Source of the DNA: Aneurinibacillus soli
Lineage (GTDB): Bacteria; Bacillota; Bacilli; Aneurinibacillales; Aneurinibacillaceae
Length of the DNA: 64,000 nucleotides
NCBI RefSeq assembly: GCF_002355375.1
Contig: NZ_AP017312.1
Coordinates: 3,641,001 to 3,705,000 of the forward strand
Direction: 5' to 3'
Part shown: piece after piece, positions 1 through 10,954 of the stretch
Layout: every line of letters starts with the position of its first letter
Position numbering within the stretch: position 1 is the stretch's first letter
The notes under the pieces: generated by a model
What the model saw: the letters and a program-made list of their open reading frames with translations, nothing else
What the model was told of the DNA's origin: nothing
Databases searched by the model: none
Translations under genes and position numbers: made by a program

Positions 1-1542
<1,542 letters not shown>

Positions 1543-1617
1543 CTTTACCCCTCCCAAAGTATGTACTTATCGCCGTTCGAACAGCTCTCTTGTCTGAACA
1601 GCGACTATAAAATGAAA

Positions 1618-1645
1618 CAGGAGAGGGTAAAAAAACCCTCACCTG
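1618..1645 (-). terminator. Hairpin between citZ and icd
   Basis: CAGG-GAGGG and CCCTC-CCTG arms with one mismatch enclose an A/T loop. On the minus strand a T-rich stretch (TTTCATTTTATAG) follows, so it could attenuate readthrough from citZ into icd. It lies just after the citZ stop. Confidence 0.55.
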
Positions 1646-1661
1646 TTTGCAAACGGTAAAA

Positions 1662-2774
1662 TTAGCGTTCGCTCACCGGTACATATTTAACATTCACCGG
1701 ACCTACATAGTCCGCACGCGGACGGATCAGGCGGTTGTTTTCATACTGTTCAAGGATGTGTGCAGTCCAGCCAGACATACGGCTGATCGCAAAGATCGGT
1801 GTGAACAGGTCACGCGGGATGTTCAGGCTGTGATATACGGACGCAGAATAGAAATCTACGTTCGGTTTCAGACCTTTTTCACCTGTTACCATCTCATGGA
1901 TCTTTACAGACATTTCATACCACTGCGGCTGTCCTGTAAGCTTAGTAAGCTTCTCGGACATTTTGCACAGGTGTTTTGCACGTGGGTCGCCATCCTTGTA
2001 TACACGGTGACCAAAGCCCATAATTTTTACTTTTTGATCCAGCTTCTCGCGGATATAGCTTTCCACGTTTGCTGGGTCTTTGATTTCTTCAAGCATCGCC
2101 ATAACCGCTTCGTTCGCACCACCGTGGAGCGGACCTTTAAGTGCGCCGATTGCAGATGTGATACCAGAATAAATATCAGATAGCGTTGCTACTGTAACAC
2201 GTGCCGCGAATGTAGAAGCGTTCAGCTCGTGGTCAGCGTGCAGAACAAGCGCTGTATCAAGTGCGTCAATTGCAATTGGATCCGGTTCTTCACCGTTAAG
2301 CATATATAAGAAATTTTGCGCGAGGCCGAAATCTTTGCGCGGAGCTACTGGCTCCTTACCTTGACGGATGCGGCTGAATGCAGCAATTACTGTGCCAACT
2401 TTTGCTTGAAGACGGATTGCCTTACGAAGATTCGCTTCGCGAGACATATCCTGTGCTTCTGTGTCGTGCAGAGCAAGCGCAGAGATTGCTGTGCGCAATA
2501 CTGCCATCGGATGGTTACCCTCCGGAGCAGCTTTCAGGATGTCGATAATATTTTGCGGGATTTCCGCATTTTCTGCAAGTTCTTTCTTAAGGTTGTCCAG
2601 TTCATCTGCTTTTGGCAGACGTGTGTGCCAGAGCAAGTAGACAACTTCCTCAAATGAAGCGTTCTCTGCGAGTTCATCAATATTGATTCCTGCGTACGTC
2701 AACACGCCGTCAATAATGGAGCTGATGGAAGATTGTGCTGCTACAATGCCTTCTAAACCTTTAGTTGCTGACAT
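1662..2774 (-). CDS. citZ: Citrate synthase
   Basis: Condenses oxaloacetate and acetyl-CoA to citrate, the entry step of the TCA cycle. At 370 residues it is the usual length for the Gram-positive dimeric type II enzyme. The catalytic triad is visible: H217 in GPLHGGAN, H256 in GFGHRVYK and D307 in NVDFYS. An AAAGGAGAG ribosome-binding site precedes the ATG. It is the first gene of the citZ-icd-mdh series and has its own strong SigA-like promoter. B. subtilis CitZ is the closest family member recognised. Confidence 0.96.
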   Translation of the reverse strand: MSATKGLEGIVAAQSSISSIIDGVLTYAGINIDELAENASFEEVVYLLWHTRLPKADELDNLKKELAENAEIPQNIIDILKAAPEGNHPMAVLRTAISALALHDTEAQDMSREANLRKAIRLQAKVGTVIAAFSRIRQGKEPVAPRKDFGLAQNFLYMLNGEEPDPIAIDALDTALVLHADHELNASTFAARVTVATLSDIYSGITSAIGALKGPLHGGANEAVMAMLEEIKDPANVESYIREKLDQKVKIMGFGHRVYKDGDPRAKHLCKMSEKLTKLTGQPQWYEMSVKIHEMVTGEKGLKPNVDFYSASVYHSLNIPRDLFTPIFAISRMSGWTAHILEQYENNRLIRPRADYVGPVNVKYVPVSER

Positions 2775-2891
2775 AGTATTATCTCTCCTTTATCCCAAAT
2801 ATGTCTGTTGGACGCTTCTGAAGATATCCTCCATCTTTTTCAGAGCTCCCCATAGGGTATAAAGAAAGAGGATACTTCTTAAGTCAGAATA

Positions 2892-2920
2892 ATTATAGAA
2901 TACTTCACTGTATTTGTGAA
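2892..2920 (-). promoter_or_regulatory. SigA-type promoter of citZ
   Basis: Reading the minus strand: -35 TTCACA, a 17-bp spacer and a consensus -10 TATAAT, about 110 bp before the citZ ATG. The long leader leaves room for CcpA/CcpC-type control as in Bacillus citZ, but I could not identify those sites with confidence. Confidence 0.75.
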
Positions 2921-3048
2921 TGTTTTATTAACAAACTGTGAAAGATTGTGTAACAATGGGGAAAGCTTGCTTTTTTCTCCATAGTTATCATACCCTAAAA
3001 AAGAAAATTAAGAAAGTACAAATCAATCCAAATAATGGAGGAGGCTGT

Positions 3049-4188
3049 ATGAACACCACAATTTTGTATCATAGAATATTCCAGATGCTCCGATTCATCC
3101 TTGTACTTGTCGGTCTGTATGTGATTTACAAAGCCCTTGTATTTACTACACCGTTACTGTACCCCTTTTTAATCGGGTTTATTATCGCCTATATGATCAA
3201 TCGCCCGGTGAACGCACTGGAAGAACGGTTCCATTGGCCACGCTGGCTAGCAATTTCCGCCCTGCTTGTTGTGGTCATAATCATTATTCTCGGTATTGCT
3301 ACGCTTCTTGTTACACAAGTAGTAATCGAGATTGGCAAACTAACGGAGATGCTGCCCATCTATATTGACCAGCTTTCCACCTATGCGAAAAACTTCTTCA
3401 CCCAAAGTATTCAATCCAGCTTGTATGAGCGATTTGTTAGTCTATACAGCAGTCTCGATGCAAGCTACCAAGAAAAAATTCATGACACAATCGGGCGTAC
3501 TATGTCAGGACTTGCAACAGCTGGAACGAACCTGACCAAAATAATATTGGCCGGTATTCAGGGGATTCTTTCCTCTCTGCCGAACGCCGCTACGGTTATG
3601 GTGATCTCGATCATGTCAGCGTTTTTCATCAGCAAAGATTATGACAAAATCACCGGGAAATTTCGCGCTCTTCTTCCTGATGAATACTCGATTAAAGGAC
3701 GCCGTGTCGCTGACGATCTGCGTAAAGCTCTGATCGGTTTTGTCAAAGCACAACTTACATTGATCACGATTACGGCTGTAATCGTGATTATCGGCCTGCT
3801 CGTCCTGCAAGTTCGCTACGCCGTATCAATTGGTCTTCTGGCTGGATTAGTCGATTTAATGCCGTATCTTGGGACGGGCACTGTATTTGTGCCATGGATT
3901 GCATATTCCGTATTTGATCACGATTATAAACTAGTGATTGGGCTTTCTGTTCTATATGCCATCGTCATTATTCAGCGCCAGATTATGGAACCAAAAATTG
4001 TCGCCACGAATGTTGGACTCGATCCGCTTCTTACACTAATTGCCCTATTTGTTGGTCTTAAGTTGTTTGGATTTATCGGATTAATTGCAGGTCCTGTTCT
4101 GCTTGTTGTCATCAATGCTTTGCAAAACGCGGGGGTGTTCCGCGATACGTGGGAATTTATTAAAGGGCAGCCACCATCTACACCATAA
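3049..4188 (+). CDS. ytvI: Sporulation integral membrane protein YtvI (AI-2E transporter family)
   Basis: A 379-residue polytopic membrane protein of the AI-2E/PerM family. Hydrophobic segments lie at about residues 10-55, 65-95, 150-195 and 230-360. The family fingerprint GLVDLMPYLGTGTVFVPW is present in the C-terminal half, as is the terminal GLIAGPVLLVVINAL. YtvI is a known sporulation membrane protein in Bacillus; the transported substrate is not known. The ATG at 3049 is preceded by GGAGGAGG; an in-frame ATG at 2938 has no such site and would add an unlikely 37 residues. It is divergent from citZ, the conserved Bacillales arrangement. Confidence 0.9.
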   Translation: MNTTILYHRIFQMLRFILVLVGLYVIYKALVFTTPLLYPFLIGFIIAYMINRPVNALEERFHWPRWLAISALLVVVIIIILGIATLLVTQVVIEIGKLTEMLPIYIDQLSTYAKNFFTQSIQSSLYERFVSLYSSLDASYQEKIHDTIGRTMSGLATAGTNLTKIILAGIQGILSSLPNAATVMVISIMSAFFISKDYDKITGKFRALLPDEYSIKGRRVADDLRKALIGFVKAQLTLITITAVIVIIGLLVLQVRYAVSIGLLAGLVDLMPYLGTGTVFVPWIAYSVFDHDYKLVIGLSVLYAIVIIQRQIMEPKIVATNVGLDPLLTLIALFVGLKLFGFIGLIAGPVLLVVINALQNAGVFRDTWEFIKGQPPSTP

Positions 4189-4221
4189 TAAATGTCTACA
4201 TTAATACGGTAAAAAAGAAAA

Positions 4222-4250
4222 AAAGCAGATAAGCGACAGCTTTCTGCTTT
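4222..4250. terminator. Bidirectional terminator between ytvI and fxsA
   Basis: AAAGCAGA and TCTGCTTT arms form a perfect 8-bp stem, with A-rich sequence before and a T run after. It lies between the convergent ends of ytvI and fxsA and could stop transcription from both sides. Confidence 0.85.
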
Positions 4251-4261
4251 TTTCTTTATAT

Positions 4262-4666
4262 TTATGAAAAGCGATTGAAATTAAAAATCCGAAACTGACC
4301 TGTTTGTATTTTCCTATATAACCAGCTTTTAAGGAGTCGTCGCGCGATGATACGTGTGCCGGGGAAAAGCAGGAAGAACCCAAAAATATCTGTAAGAAAT
4401 CCAGGCGTTAGCAGTAAAAGTCCCCCGGCAAAAACACAGATCCCATCAAGAATCGCATCTCCCGGAAGTTGCCCCTGACTCATCTGCACTTGCGCCATCC
4501 GAAATACTCGCAGCCCCTGCTGACGCGCAAGCCATGCCCCTCCGACTCCGGTCAAAATACAGAAAAGGATCGTCGGAATCCAGCCAATTCCTTGTCCGGC
4601 TTTAACAAACAGCCAGATCTCAAGCGTCGGAATAACGAGCAGCAGTACAATCAAAATACGCAGCAT
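4262..4666 (-). CDS. fxsA: FxsA family membrane protein
   Basis: A 134-residue membrane protein with hydrophobic segments at about residues 2-20, 27-45 and 70-100, including the conserved GXGWIPTILFCILTGVGGAWLARQQG region. FxsA family proteins are inner-membrane proteins of unknown biochemical role; the name comes from suppression of phage F exclusion in E. coli. Its place downstream of pyk and a thioesterase, facing ytvI, is the Bacillales arrangement. A GGAGG site precedes the ATG. The C-terminal basic tail probably faces the cytoplasm (inference). Confidence 0.88.
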   Translation of the reverse strand: MLRILIVLLLVIPTLEIWLFVKAGQGIGWIPTILFCILTGVGGAWLARQQGLRVFRMAQVQMSQGQLPGDAILDGICVFAGGLLLLTPGFLTDIFGFFLLFPGTRIIARRLLKSWLYRKIQTGQFRIFNFNRFS

Positions 4667-4684
4667 ACGTTTTCCTCCTTGTTT

Positions 4685-5119
4685 TTATACCCGTTCATAC
4701 CGTTTCATGATCTCATATAGTTCAGGCATTTTCTTCTCAATTCGAACCGGCTTAAGTTCAGTCGTCGTCCAAATATGGTGCGTTTCACCTGTTACGAGCA
4801 GTTCATGATCAGACAAGCGGCGAATCTCATACCCAAAAACAAGTCGTACCCCTTCACATTTGACAACCTGTGTCCGTATCAGTAGCTCTTCATCATAGCG
4901 AGCTGCTTTTTTGTATTTCAAGTTTGTCTCAGACAACGGAAGCATGAAGCCAAGATCTTCGAAGCGGCGATATGCGTACCCGATGTCTCGAATCATCTCG
5001 GTGCGCCCAACTTCGAACCAGATCAAATAATTGGAATGATACACGACCTGCATCTGGTCTGTGTCCGCATACCGCACACGAACCGTCGTTTCAAACCATT
5101 TTCCATTCTCTTCTGTCAT
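4685..5119 (-). CDS. Acyl-CoA thioesterase, YbgC/FcbC hot-dog family
   Basis: A 144-residue single hot-dog domain protein. The N-terminal RVRYADTDQMQVVYHSNYLIWFEVGR segment is the 4-hydroxybenzoyl-CoA thioesterase signature, with the catalytic Asp in DTDQM and the following Y-H-x-NY. It probably hydrolyses acyl-CoA or acyl-ACP thioesters in the cytosol; the substrate cannot be read from sequence. It lies 18 bp after pyk and 18 bp before fxsA, so the three genes are likely cotranscribed. Confidence 0.88.
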   Translation of the reverse strand: MTEENGKWFETTVRVRYADTDQMQVVYHSNYLIWFEVGRTEMIRDIGYAYRRFEDLGFMLPLSETNLKYKKAARYDEELLIRTQVVKCEGVRLVFGYEIRRLSDHELLVTGETHHIWTTTELKPVRIEKKMPELYEIMKRYERV

Positions 5120-5137
5120 GGTTTCTCCGTGTCCCTT

Positions 5138-6889
5138 TTACAAAATACGAGCGAAGCCGGAATAAATATGGCCCGTCATCGCATCCACCGTTACTTCATC
5201 GCCATCCGCAAACAAATCAGCCGCATTATGTACACCGACAACGACCGGAATGCCAACATTCAGCCCGACAACTGCCGCATGTGACGTTAACCCGCCTTCT
5301 TCTACAATCAGCGCACTCGCTTTTTCAATCAATGGCATCATCTCACGGTCTGTGCTAGTGGCAACAAGTATGAATGGTCTTTCTGGAAGTGGTGGAAGTT
5401 CAGCATTTGCTTTCACATTCAATACATGTCCCGTTGCCGCTTTCCGGCCAATGCCCTGTCCGCGTGCTGTTACATCACCAACAACGTGAACTTTGAGCAA
5501 GTTCGTCGTACCTGGCTCCCGTACTGGAACACCTGCCGTAATGATAACAAGGTCCCCACTCTTCACCAGACCGGCTTGCATCGCTGTTTTCACTGATGTA
5601 TCCAGCATTTCATCCGTTGTACCGGATGCTTGTGATTGCACCGGGATGACGCCCCAGACAAGCGCTAGCTTGCGGCATACATGAGCATGTGGTGTAACCG
5701 CAACGATTGGCGCTTTCGGACGGAACTTAGATACCATACGTGCTGTATGTCCACTCTCTGTTGCCGTAATAATCGCCTGTGCATCCAGATCAAATGCGAC
5801 ATTAGCAACTGCTTGACTAAGCGCATCTGGAATAAGCACCTGTTTGCGGCTTGATTGCGTATGAAGAATTTCGTGGTACGCAAGTGCAGCTTCGGTCCGC
5901 TCCGCGATCCGGTTCATTGTTTGGACGGCTTCCACCGGATATTTACCAGCGGCTGTCTCGCCTGACAGCATAATGGCGTCCGTTCCATCAAAAATTGCAT
6001 TCGCCACATCGCTTGCTTCCGCCCGTGTCGGGCGCGGATTACGCTGCATAGAATCAAGCATTTGTGTCGCTGTAATAACTGGCTTGCCAACTTGATTGCA
6101 TGTATAGATGAGTTCTTTCTGCACAAGCGGCACTTCTTCCGCCGGAATCTCAACACCAAGATCGCCACGAGCTACCATCAGGCCGTTCGATACGGCCAAG
6201 ATATCTGCCGCATTTTTAACCCCTTCATGGTTTTCAATTTTGGAGATGATTTGAATCGAAGCGCCATGACGTTCCAAAATTTTACGGATGTCCAACACAT
6301 CTTCTGGCTTACGTACGAATGATGCTGCAATAATGTCGACATTCTGTGCAATCCCAAATTCGATATCCTGCGCATCTTTCTCCGTAATACCCGGCAGACC
6401 AATCTGTACACCTGGCACATTGACCCCTTTGCGATCTTTCAGCGTACCGCCATTAAGAATGCGGCAGTGAATGTCCGGTCCTTCTACTTTTTCAACTGTT
6501 AGTCCGATAAGACCGTCATCAATAAGAATCGTAGACCCTGGGTGCACATCATTTGGCAGCCCTTCATACGTAATGGAAACACGCTTCTCATTGCCACGAA
6601 TCTCTTCGGCTGTAAGGACGATCATTTCCCCTTCTTTCAGTTCCACCGATGGCTGATCAAGAAGGCCAGTGCGAATTTCCGGGCCTTTTGTATCGAGTAG
6701 AATGGCAATGTTTTTGCCGAGTTCGGATGCTGCCTGACGAATCGCTGTAATACGCGCCGCATGCTCTTCATGTGTGCCATGGGAGAAATTTAGACGGGCG
6801 ACGTTCATTCCGGCCTTCATCAATTCTTTCAGGGTGTCAATCGATTCACTTGCTGGACCAATGGTGCAGACGATCTTCGTTTTTCGCAT
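5138..6889 (-). CDS. pyk: Pyruvate kinase with C-terminal PEP-utiliser-like domain
   Basis: Transfers phosphate from PEP to ADP, giving pyruvate and ATP. It starts with the typical [14 protein letters not shown], and has the barrel motifs [20 protein letters not shown] (catalytic Lys) and [11 protein letters not shown], then the allosteric C domain. At 583 residues it carries the extra C-terminal segment of Bacillus-type enzymes, ending with [11 protein letters not shown] around residue 535. That segment resembles the phosphohistidine region of PEP synthase and PPDK. The start lies only 18 bp after accA; pfkA, expected between them, is missing here. Confidence 0.96.
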   Translation of the reverse strand: MRKTKIVCTIGPASESIDTLKELMKAGMNVARLNFSHGTHEEHAARITAIRQAASELGKNIAILLDTKGPEIRTGLLDQPSVELKEGEMIVLTAEEIRGNEKRVSITYEGLPNDVHPGSTILIDDGLIGLTVEKVEGPDIHCRILNGGTLKDRKGVNVPGVQIGLPGITEKDAQDIEFGIAQNVDIIAASFVRKPEDVLDIRKILERHGASIQIISKIENHEGVKNAADILAVSNGLMVARGDLGVEIPAEEVPLVQKELIYTCNQVGKPVITATQMLDSMQRNPRPTRAEASDVANAIFDGTDAIMLSGETAAGKYPVEAVQTMNRIAERTEAALAYHEILHTQSSRKQVLIPDALSQAVANVAFDLDAQAIITATESGHTARMVSKFRPKAPIVAVTPHAHVCRKLALVWGVIPVQSQASGTTDEMLDTSVKTAMQAGLVKSGDLVIITAGVPVREPGTTNLLKVHVVGDVTARGQGIGRKAATGHVLNVKANAELPPLPERPFILVATSTDREMMPLIEKASALIVEEGGLTSHAAVVGLNVGIPVVVGVHNAADLFADGDEVTVDAMTGHIYSGFARIL

Positions 6890-6907
6890 GGTTTGTTTCG
6901 GACCTCC

Positions 6908-7873
6908 CTAGATAGATTGTGTTACAGCATATTGTCCTATCGCTTTATATTTGTTGTAGCGATCCACTACTCGTTCCTCACGATTCATTATATCAAGTTC
7001 TGCAAGATGACGGGCGATCACTTCACGCAGAGCCGATGCAGTCTGTTCCAGATTACGGTGCGCTCCGCCAAGAGGTTCGGGCACAATCTCATCTACAACC
7101 CCCAGTTCACGCAAATCACGGGCCGTAATTTTCATCGTCTCCGCCGCACGCTGTGCCTGGGATGCATCCTTCCAAAGCAGGGCAGCCGCACCTTCTGGAG
7201 AGATGACCGAGTAAAAGGAGTTCTCAAGCATTAACAAGCGGTTACCCACGCCAAGCGCAAGTGCACCACCGCTTCCCCCTTCCCCAGTTACGATGCAGAT
7301 GATGGGAACACCGAATGACGCCATCTCACGCAGATTACGAGCAATCGCTTCACTCTGACCACGTTCTTCCGCCGCCATACCCGGATATGCACCTGTCGTG
7401 TTAATGAAGCAGATAATTGGACGGTCGAATTTATCCGCTTGCTGCATAAGACGAAGTGCCTTGCGATACCCTTCCGGATGTGGCATCCCGAAGTTACGAG
7501 CGATATTATCCTTCGTATCTTTCCCCTTCTGATGACCCATTACGGTAACCGGGCGACCGTTAAACTTGGCAATGCCGGCAACAATAGCCGCATCATCCCC
7601 ATACAGTCGGTCTCCATGTAACTCGATAAAATCCGTACATAATGCGTTAATAAAATCCAGCGTGGTCGGACGTTCCGGGTGGCGTGCCACCTGTACCCGC
7701 TGCCACGGAGTAAGGCCTTCGTATATGTCCTGCGCCAATGTTTTTGCCCGCGCTTCAAGTTTCGTAATCTCGTCGCTTAAATCAATATCTTTCTCACGGG
7801 TGAAGCGGCGCAGCTCTTCAATTTTGGCATTCAGCTCGAGGAGTGGTTTTTCAAAAGGAAGTTCTCCAGCCAT
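6908..7873 (-). CDS. accA: Acetyl-CoA carboxylase carboxyltransferase subunit alpha
   Basis: The alpha half of the carboxyltransferase that makes malonyl-CoA from acetyl-CoA and carboxybiotin, the first committed step of fatty acid synthesis. At 321 residues it has normal length. The crotonase-like core is visible: [31 protein letters not shown], then the oxyanion-type glycine pairs [14 protein letters not shown] and [15 protein letters not shown]. Its ATG overlaps the accD stop by one base (TAATG), so the subunits are translationally coupled, as fits their 1:1 assembly. Confidence 0.96.
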   Translation of the reverse strand: MAGELPFEKPLLELNAKIEELRRFTREKDIDLSDEITKLEARAKTLAQDIYEGLTPWQRVQVARHPERPTTLDFINALCTDFIELHGDRLYGDDAAIVAGIAKFNGRPVTVMGHQKGKDTKDNIARNFGMPHPEGYRKALRLMQQADKFDRPIICFINTTGAYPGMAAEERGQSEAIARNLREMASFGVPIICIVTGEGGSGGALALGVGNRLLMLENSFYSVISPEGAAALLWKDASQAQRAAETMKITARDLRELGVVDEIVPEPLGGAHRNLEQTASALREVIARHLAELDIMNREERVVDRYNKYKAIGQYAVTQSI

Positions 7874-8754
7874 TAGTGTGTCCTCCTTACTGTATGCATA
7901 TCGAGAATTTTACCAAGTGTATCACGCATCTCTTTGCGTGGGATGATCCGGTCAAGCTGTCCCTTCTTCAACAGGAATTCTGCTGTCTGGAAATCTGGCG
8001 GCAGTTCCTGACGAATCGTCTGTTCAATGATACGGCGTCCTGCGAATCCAATCAGTGCACCTGGCTCTGCGAAGTTGTAGTCGCCAAGCGATGCGAAGCT
8101 TGCGGATACACCACCTGTTGTCGGATTGGTCATGATGGAAATATACAGTCCACCTTCTGCGCTTAATCTGGCAAGTCCTGCACTTGTCTTGGCCATCTGC
8201 ATCAAGCTCAAAACGCCTTCCTGCATGCGCGCGCCGCCTGATGCGGAGAACAGGAGGAACGGATATTTTTTCTCAATTGCCTGTTCGATGGCACGGGCAA
8301 TTTTCTCCCCAACAACAGACCCCATGCTCCCCATCCGGAAGCGGGAATCCATAACAGCGATGACAACCGGATACCCCTTGATTGTACCTTCTCCAGTCAG
8401 AATGGCTTCAGACAGACCCGATTTCTCCCGATCCTTGTCCAATTTATCCGCATAATCCGGGAATCCGAGCGGATCCGCTGATAGAAGATCGGCATCATAT
8501 TCAAAGAAGTGCCCTTCATCCAGCATGGTCGCAATTCTTTCAAATGCATTCATCGGAAAGTGATGGGCACATGCCTGACATACTTTCAGATTTTTTTCAA
8601 GTTCGCGTGTGTACATGATGGCACCGCATTTCGGGCATTTCACCATTAGCCCTTCCGGCACTTCTTTCTGCTCGACCTTATGAATCTCATCCGCTACTTG
8701 TCCGGTCTGTATAGTCGCGTAGCGTCGTTTTTTAGAGAAAATATCTTTTAACAT
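7873..8754 (-). CDS. accD: Acetyl-CoA carboxylase carboxyltransferase subunit beta
   Basis: The beta partner of AccA. The N-terminus carries the zinc ribbon expected in AccD (CPKC near residue 40 and CQAC about 19 residues later), followed by the crotonase-fold core with [22 protein letters not shown] and the acetyl-CoA region [16 protein letters not shown]. At 293 residues it has typical length. A GTTAGGTA sequence is the only visible ribosome-binding candidate. It follows the FadR-type regulator by 83 bp and is coupled to accA. Confidence 0.96.
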   Translation of the reverse strand: MLKDIFSKKRRYATIQTGQVADEIHKVEQKEVPEGLMVKCPKCGAIMYTRELEKNLKVCQACAHHFPMNAFERIATMLDEGHFFEYDADLLSADPLGFPDYADKLDKDREKSGLSEAILTGEGTIKGYPVVIAVMDSRFRMGSMGSVVGEKIARAIEQAIEKKYPFLLFSASGGARMQEGVLSLMQMAKTSAGLARLSAEGGLYISIMTNPTTGGVSASFASLGDYNFAEPGALIGFAGRRIIEQTIRQELPPDFQTAEFLLKKGQLDRIIPRKEMRDTLGKILDMHTVRRTH

Positions 8755-8837
8755 TACCTAACACCTCTCTTATAGCATTCCCGAAGAATGAAGCCTGATA
8801 GCCTGTCACCTTTGTTACCAAATATATGCCGCCTCGT

Positions 8838-9509
8838 CTATAGAATGCTGTTTTCCAAGTGAAGCGCCATATGCATGACCGCTAGATTCTCATCTCCCGC
8901 TCGAATGGCCGCTAGAATCGCCCGATGTTCCTCGAGCGCTTCCTCGACGCGCCCTTCACGAGAAAGCGAGTTCTCTCGCACAGTCTTGCTGTATTCGACA
9001 AGCGGCACCCAGATGCGGTGCAGAACCGAGTTACGACTGGAGCGGCAGATTGTCCGGTGGAATAAGTAATCTTCCTCTGTCGGAATCCGCCCGTCCGCCA
9101 TCGCCTGCTCAGCAGACTGGATAATTCGATCCATCTCCCGGAAGTGACGCTCACTTCCCCGCCGGCAGGCCAGCCGCACCGCATCAAGCTCCAGAATCGT
9201 GCGCATCTCTACTACATCATTTCTTGTCTTAAAGTCCTTTAATACATACGCGCCAATGAGATCAATCAATTTATTATGACGATAATGCTGCAAAAATGTA
9301 CCTTCGCCCCTGCGTGTTGTAATCAACCCGAGCAGTTCAAGCGCCCGGAGTGCTTCTCGCACAGAAGAGCGGCCAACAGCAAGCCGGTCAGACAATTCTC
9401 GTTCTGATGGAAGCTTATCCCCTGGCTTTATGCCATCCTCTTTAATAATGCGGTTAATCTCAAGCAAAATCTCTTGATAAACTTTGCGTTTTTCCGGAAG
9501 CAGCGGCAT
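8838..9509 (-). CDS. FadR-subfamily GntR transcriptional regulator
   Basis: 223 residues: an N-terminal GntR winged helix (about residues 8-75, with LPSERELSDRLAVGRSSVREALRALELLGLI and the wing RRGEGTF) and a C-terminal all-helical FCD ligand domain (about 95-215). Candidate FCD metal/ligand residues are E-x-R-x-x-L-E, the His of YLFHRTI, and the later EEHRAIL and MALHLE histidines. FCD regulators sense small carboxylic acids and are usually derepressed by them. It lies between the malic enzyme and accDA genes. A perfect 15-bp TGGTC/GACCA palindrome sits in the malic enzyme leader, so that operon is its likely target (inference). Confidence 0.88.
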   Translation of the reverse strand: MPLLPEKRKVYQEILLEINRIIKEDGIKPGDKLPSERELSDRLAVGRSSVREALRALELLGLITTRRGEGTFLQHYRHNKLIDLIGAYVLKDFKTRNDVVEMRTILELDAVRLACRRGSERHFREMDRIIQSAEQAMADGRIPTEEDYLFHRTICRSSRNSVLHRIWVPLVEYSKTVRENSLSREGRVEEALEEHRAILAAIRAGDENLAVMHMALHLENSIL

Positions 9510-9588
9510 CCGCCTTCCCTCCTCTTCCGTATGATCCTATTTCAGAAACAGCAAAAAGGAGGAAGAATCCCCCCTTCTGCCAGCTTGC

Positions 9589-10818
9589 TTATCGCGTGCT
9601 TTCAGCCTGCATTTTTTGTTGTAACTGCTTCGGATCAATCTCCTGCTGTGCTACTCCTGTCTCGATCGCCGCCTTAGCGACAGCTGCCGCTACACGTGGG
9701 GCTACTCGCGTATCAAATGGCGACGGAATGATGTATTCCGCTGACAGCTCTTCTTCACTGATGAGCTCCGCAATCGCATGGACAGCAGCCAGCTTCATCG
9801 CCTCGTTAATGTCTGTTGCCCTCACTTCAAGCGCACCACGGAAGATGCCCGGAAATGCAAGTACGTTGTTCACCTGATTTGGGAAGTCAGAACGACCCGT
9901 TCCGACAACAGCGGCTCCCGCTTCCCGCGCCAGTTCTGGCATAATTTCTGGAACCGGATTTGCCATCGCAAAAATGATTGGATTCTCATTCATATCCTTT
10001 ACCATTTCCGATGTAACCGAACCAGCTACTGATACGCCAATGAATACGTCTGCGCCTTTCATCACATCCTCAAGTGTACCCTCTGCTTGTTTATGGTTCG
10101 TAATACGGGCGATGCTATCCTTGATCGGGTTCATACCGAACGGACGCCCTTCATAAATCGCTCCCTTAGAGTCACACATGATAACGTCTTTGACGCCCAT
10201 CGACAGCAGAAGCTTGATAATGGCAATCCCTGCCGCACCTGCGCCATTTGCCACAACCATGATGTCTTCCATCTTCTTGCCAGTAAGCTTAAGTGCATTG
10301 AGAAGACCGGCTGCTGTTACGATAGCTGTCCCATGCTGATCATCATGAAACACCGGAATGCTCAGTTCTTTTTTCAGACGTTCCTCAATCTCAAAGCAGT
10401 TCGGAGCTGCAATATCTTCCAGATTAATTCCGCCGAATGTCGGCTCGAGATATTTCACAGTCCGAATGATTTCTTCCGGGTCCTGCGTATTTAAGCAGAT
10501 CGGGAACGCATCCACCCCTGCGAATGATTTAAACAGTACGGCCTTACCCTCCATCACTGGCAGTGCGCCTTCTGGTCCAATATTGCCGAGACCGAGCACG
10601 GCTGTTCCGTCTGACACGACTGCTACCATGTTGCCTTTAGACGTATAATCGTATACTTTTTTCGGATTATCAAAAATATCTTTACACGGCTCGGCAACTC
10701 CCGGCGAATATGCAAGGCTCAGATCATATGCGCTCTCAAGCGGTACTTTGGATTCTACACGGATTTTCCCACGATTCTCTATATGCAACTGCAATGCTTC
10801 TTCTCTCATGTTTGGCAT
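9589..10818 (-). CDS. NAD(P)-dependent malic enzyme
   Basis: Decarboxylates malate to pyruvate, linking the TCA cycle to pyruvate and supplying reducing power. Visible landmarks are the malic N-terminal domain (SLAYSPGVAEPCKDI, GLGNIGPEGALPVMEGKAVLFK, the DAFPIC stretch, and NLEDIAAPNCFEIEERL) and a Rossmann domain with GAGAAGIAI. The start is taken at 10818 (MPNMREEALQLH, 409 aa), which has AAGGAG about 10 bases upstream and matches the N-terminus of Bacillus YtsJ; the frame is open 30 codons further, into the promoter. Its neighbours upstream (dnaE) and downstream (accD) are conserved in Bacillales. Confidence 0.94.
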   Translation of the reverse strand: MPNMREEALQLHIENRGKIRVESKVPLESAYDLSLAYSPGVAEPCKDIFDNPKKVYDYTSKGNMVAVVSDGTAVLGLGNIGPEGALPVMEGKAVLFKSFAGVDAFPICLNTQDPEEIIRTVKYLEPTFGGINLEDIAAPNCFEIEERLKKELSIPVFHDDQHGTAIVTAAGLLNALKLTGKKMEDIMVVANGAGAAGIAIIKLLLSMGVKDVIMCDSKGAIYEGRPFGMNPIKDSIARITNHKQAEGTLEDVMKGADVFIGVSVAGSVTSEMVKDMNENPIIFAMANPVPEIMPELAREAGAAVVGTGRSDFPNQVNNVLAFPGIFRGALEVRATDINEAMKLAAVHAIAELISEEELSAEYIIPSPFDTRVAPRVAAAVAKAAIETGVAQQEIDPKQLQQKMQAESTR

Positions 10819-10854
10819 CTTCTGAACACTCCTTCTCACACGATCCTGATTAGC

Positions 10855-10869
10855 AGTGGTCTGACCACT
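10855..10869. promoter_or_regulatory. Candidate FadR/GntR operator before malic enzyme
   Basis: AGTGGTC-T-GACCACT is a perfect 15-bp palindrome. Its core TGGTCTGACCA fits the TNGTNNNACNA consensus described for FadR-subfamily GntR regulators. It lies just downstream of the predicted -10, about +15 to +30, where a bound repressor would block initiation or elongation. The FadR-type gene is downstream in the same operon, so feedback is likely (inference). Confidence 0.75.
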
Positions 10870-10887
10870 TGTTTTTGATATGTCCCC

Positions 10888-10915
10888 ATTATACCAGAAG
10901 GTTTGCATCTGTAAA
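10888..10915 (-). promoter_or_regulatory. Promoter of the malic enzyme operon
   Basis: On the minus strand: -35 TTTACA, a 16-bp spacer, and an extended -10 TGGTATAAT. It lies about 75 bp before the malic enzyme start, with the FadR-like palindrome immediately downstream. Confidence 0.75.
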
Positions 10916-10929
10916 CATGAGAGAAGGCA

Positions 10930-10950
10930 GCCCCGAAAGCTTCTCGGGGC
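10930..10950 (-). terminator. Hairpin after dnaE
   Basis: GCCCCGA and TCGGGGC arms around a 7-base loop, starting a few bases after the dnaE stop. No strong T run follows on the minus strand, so it may terminate weakly or only stabilise the 3' end. Confidence 0.6.
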
Positions 10951-10954
10951 AAAT

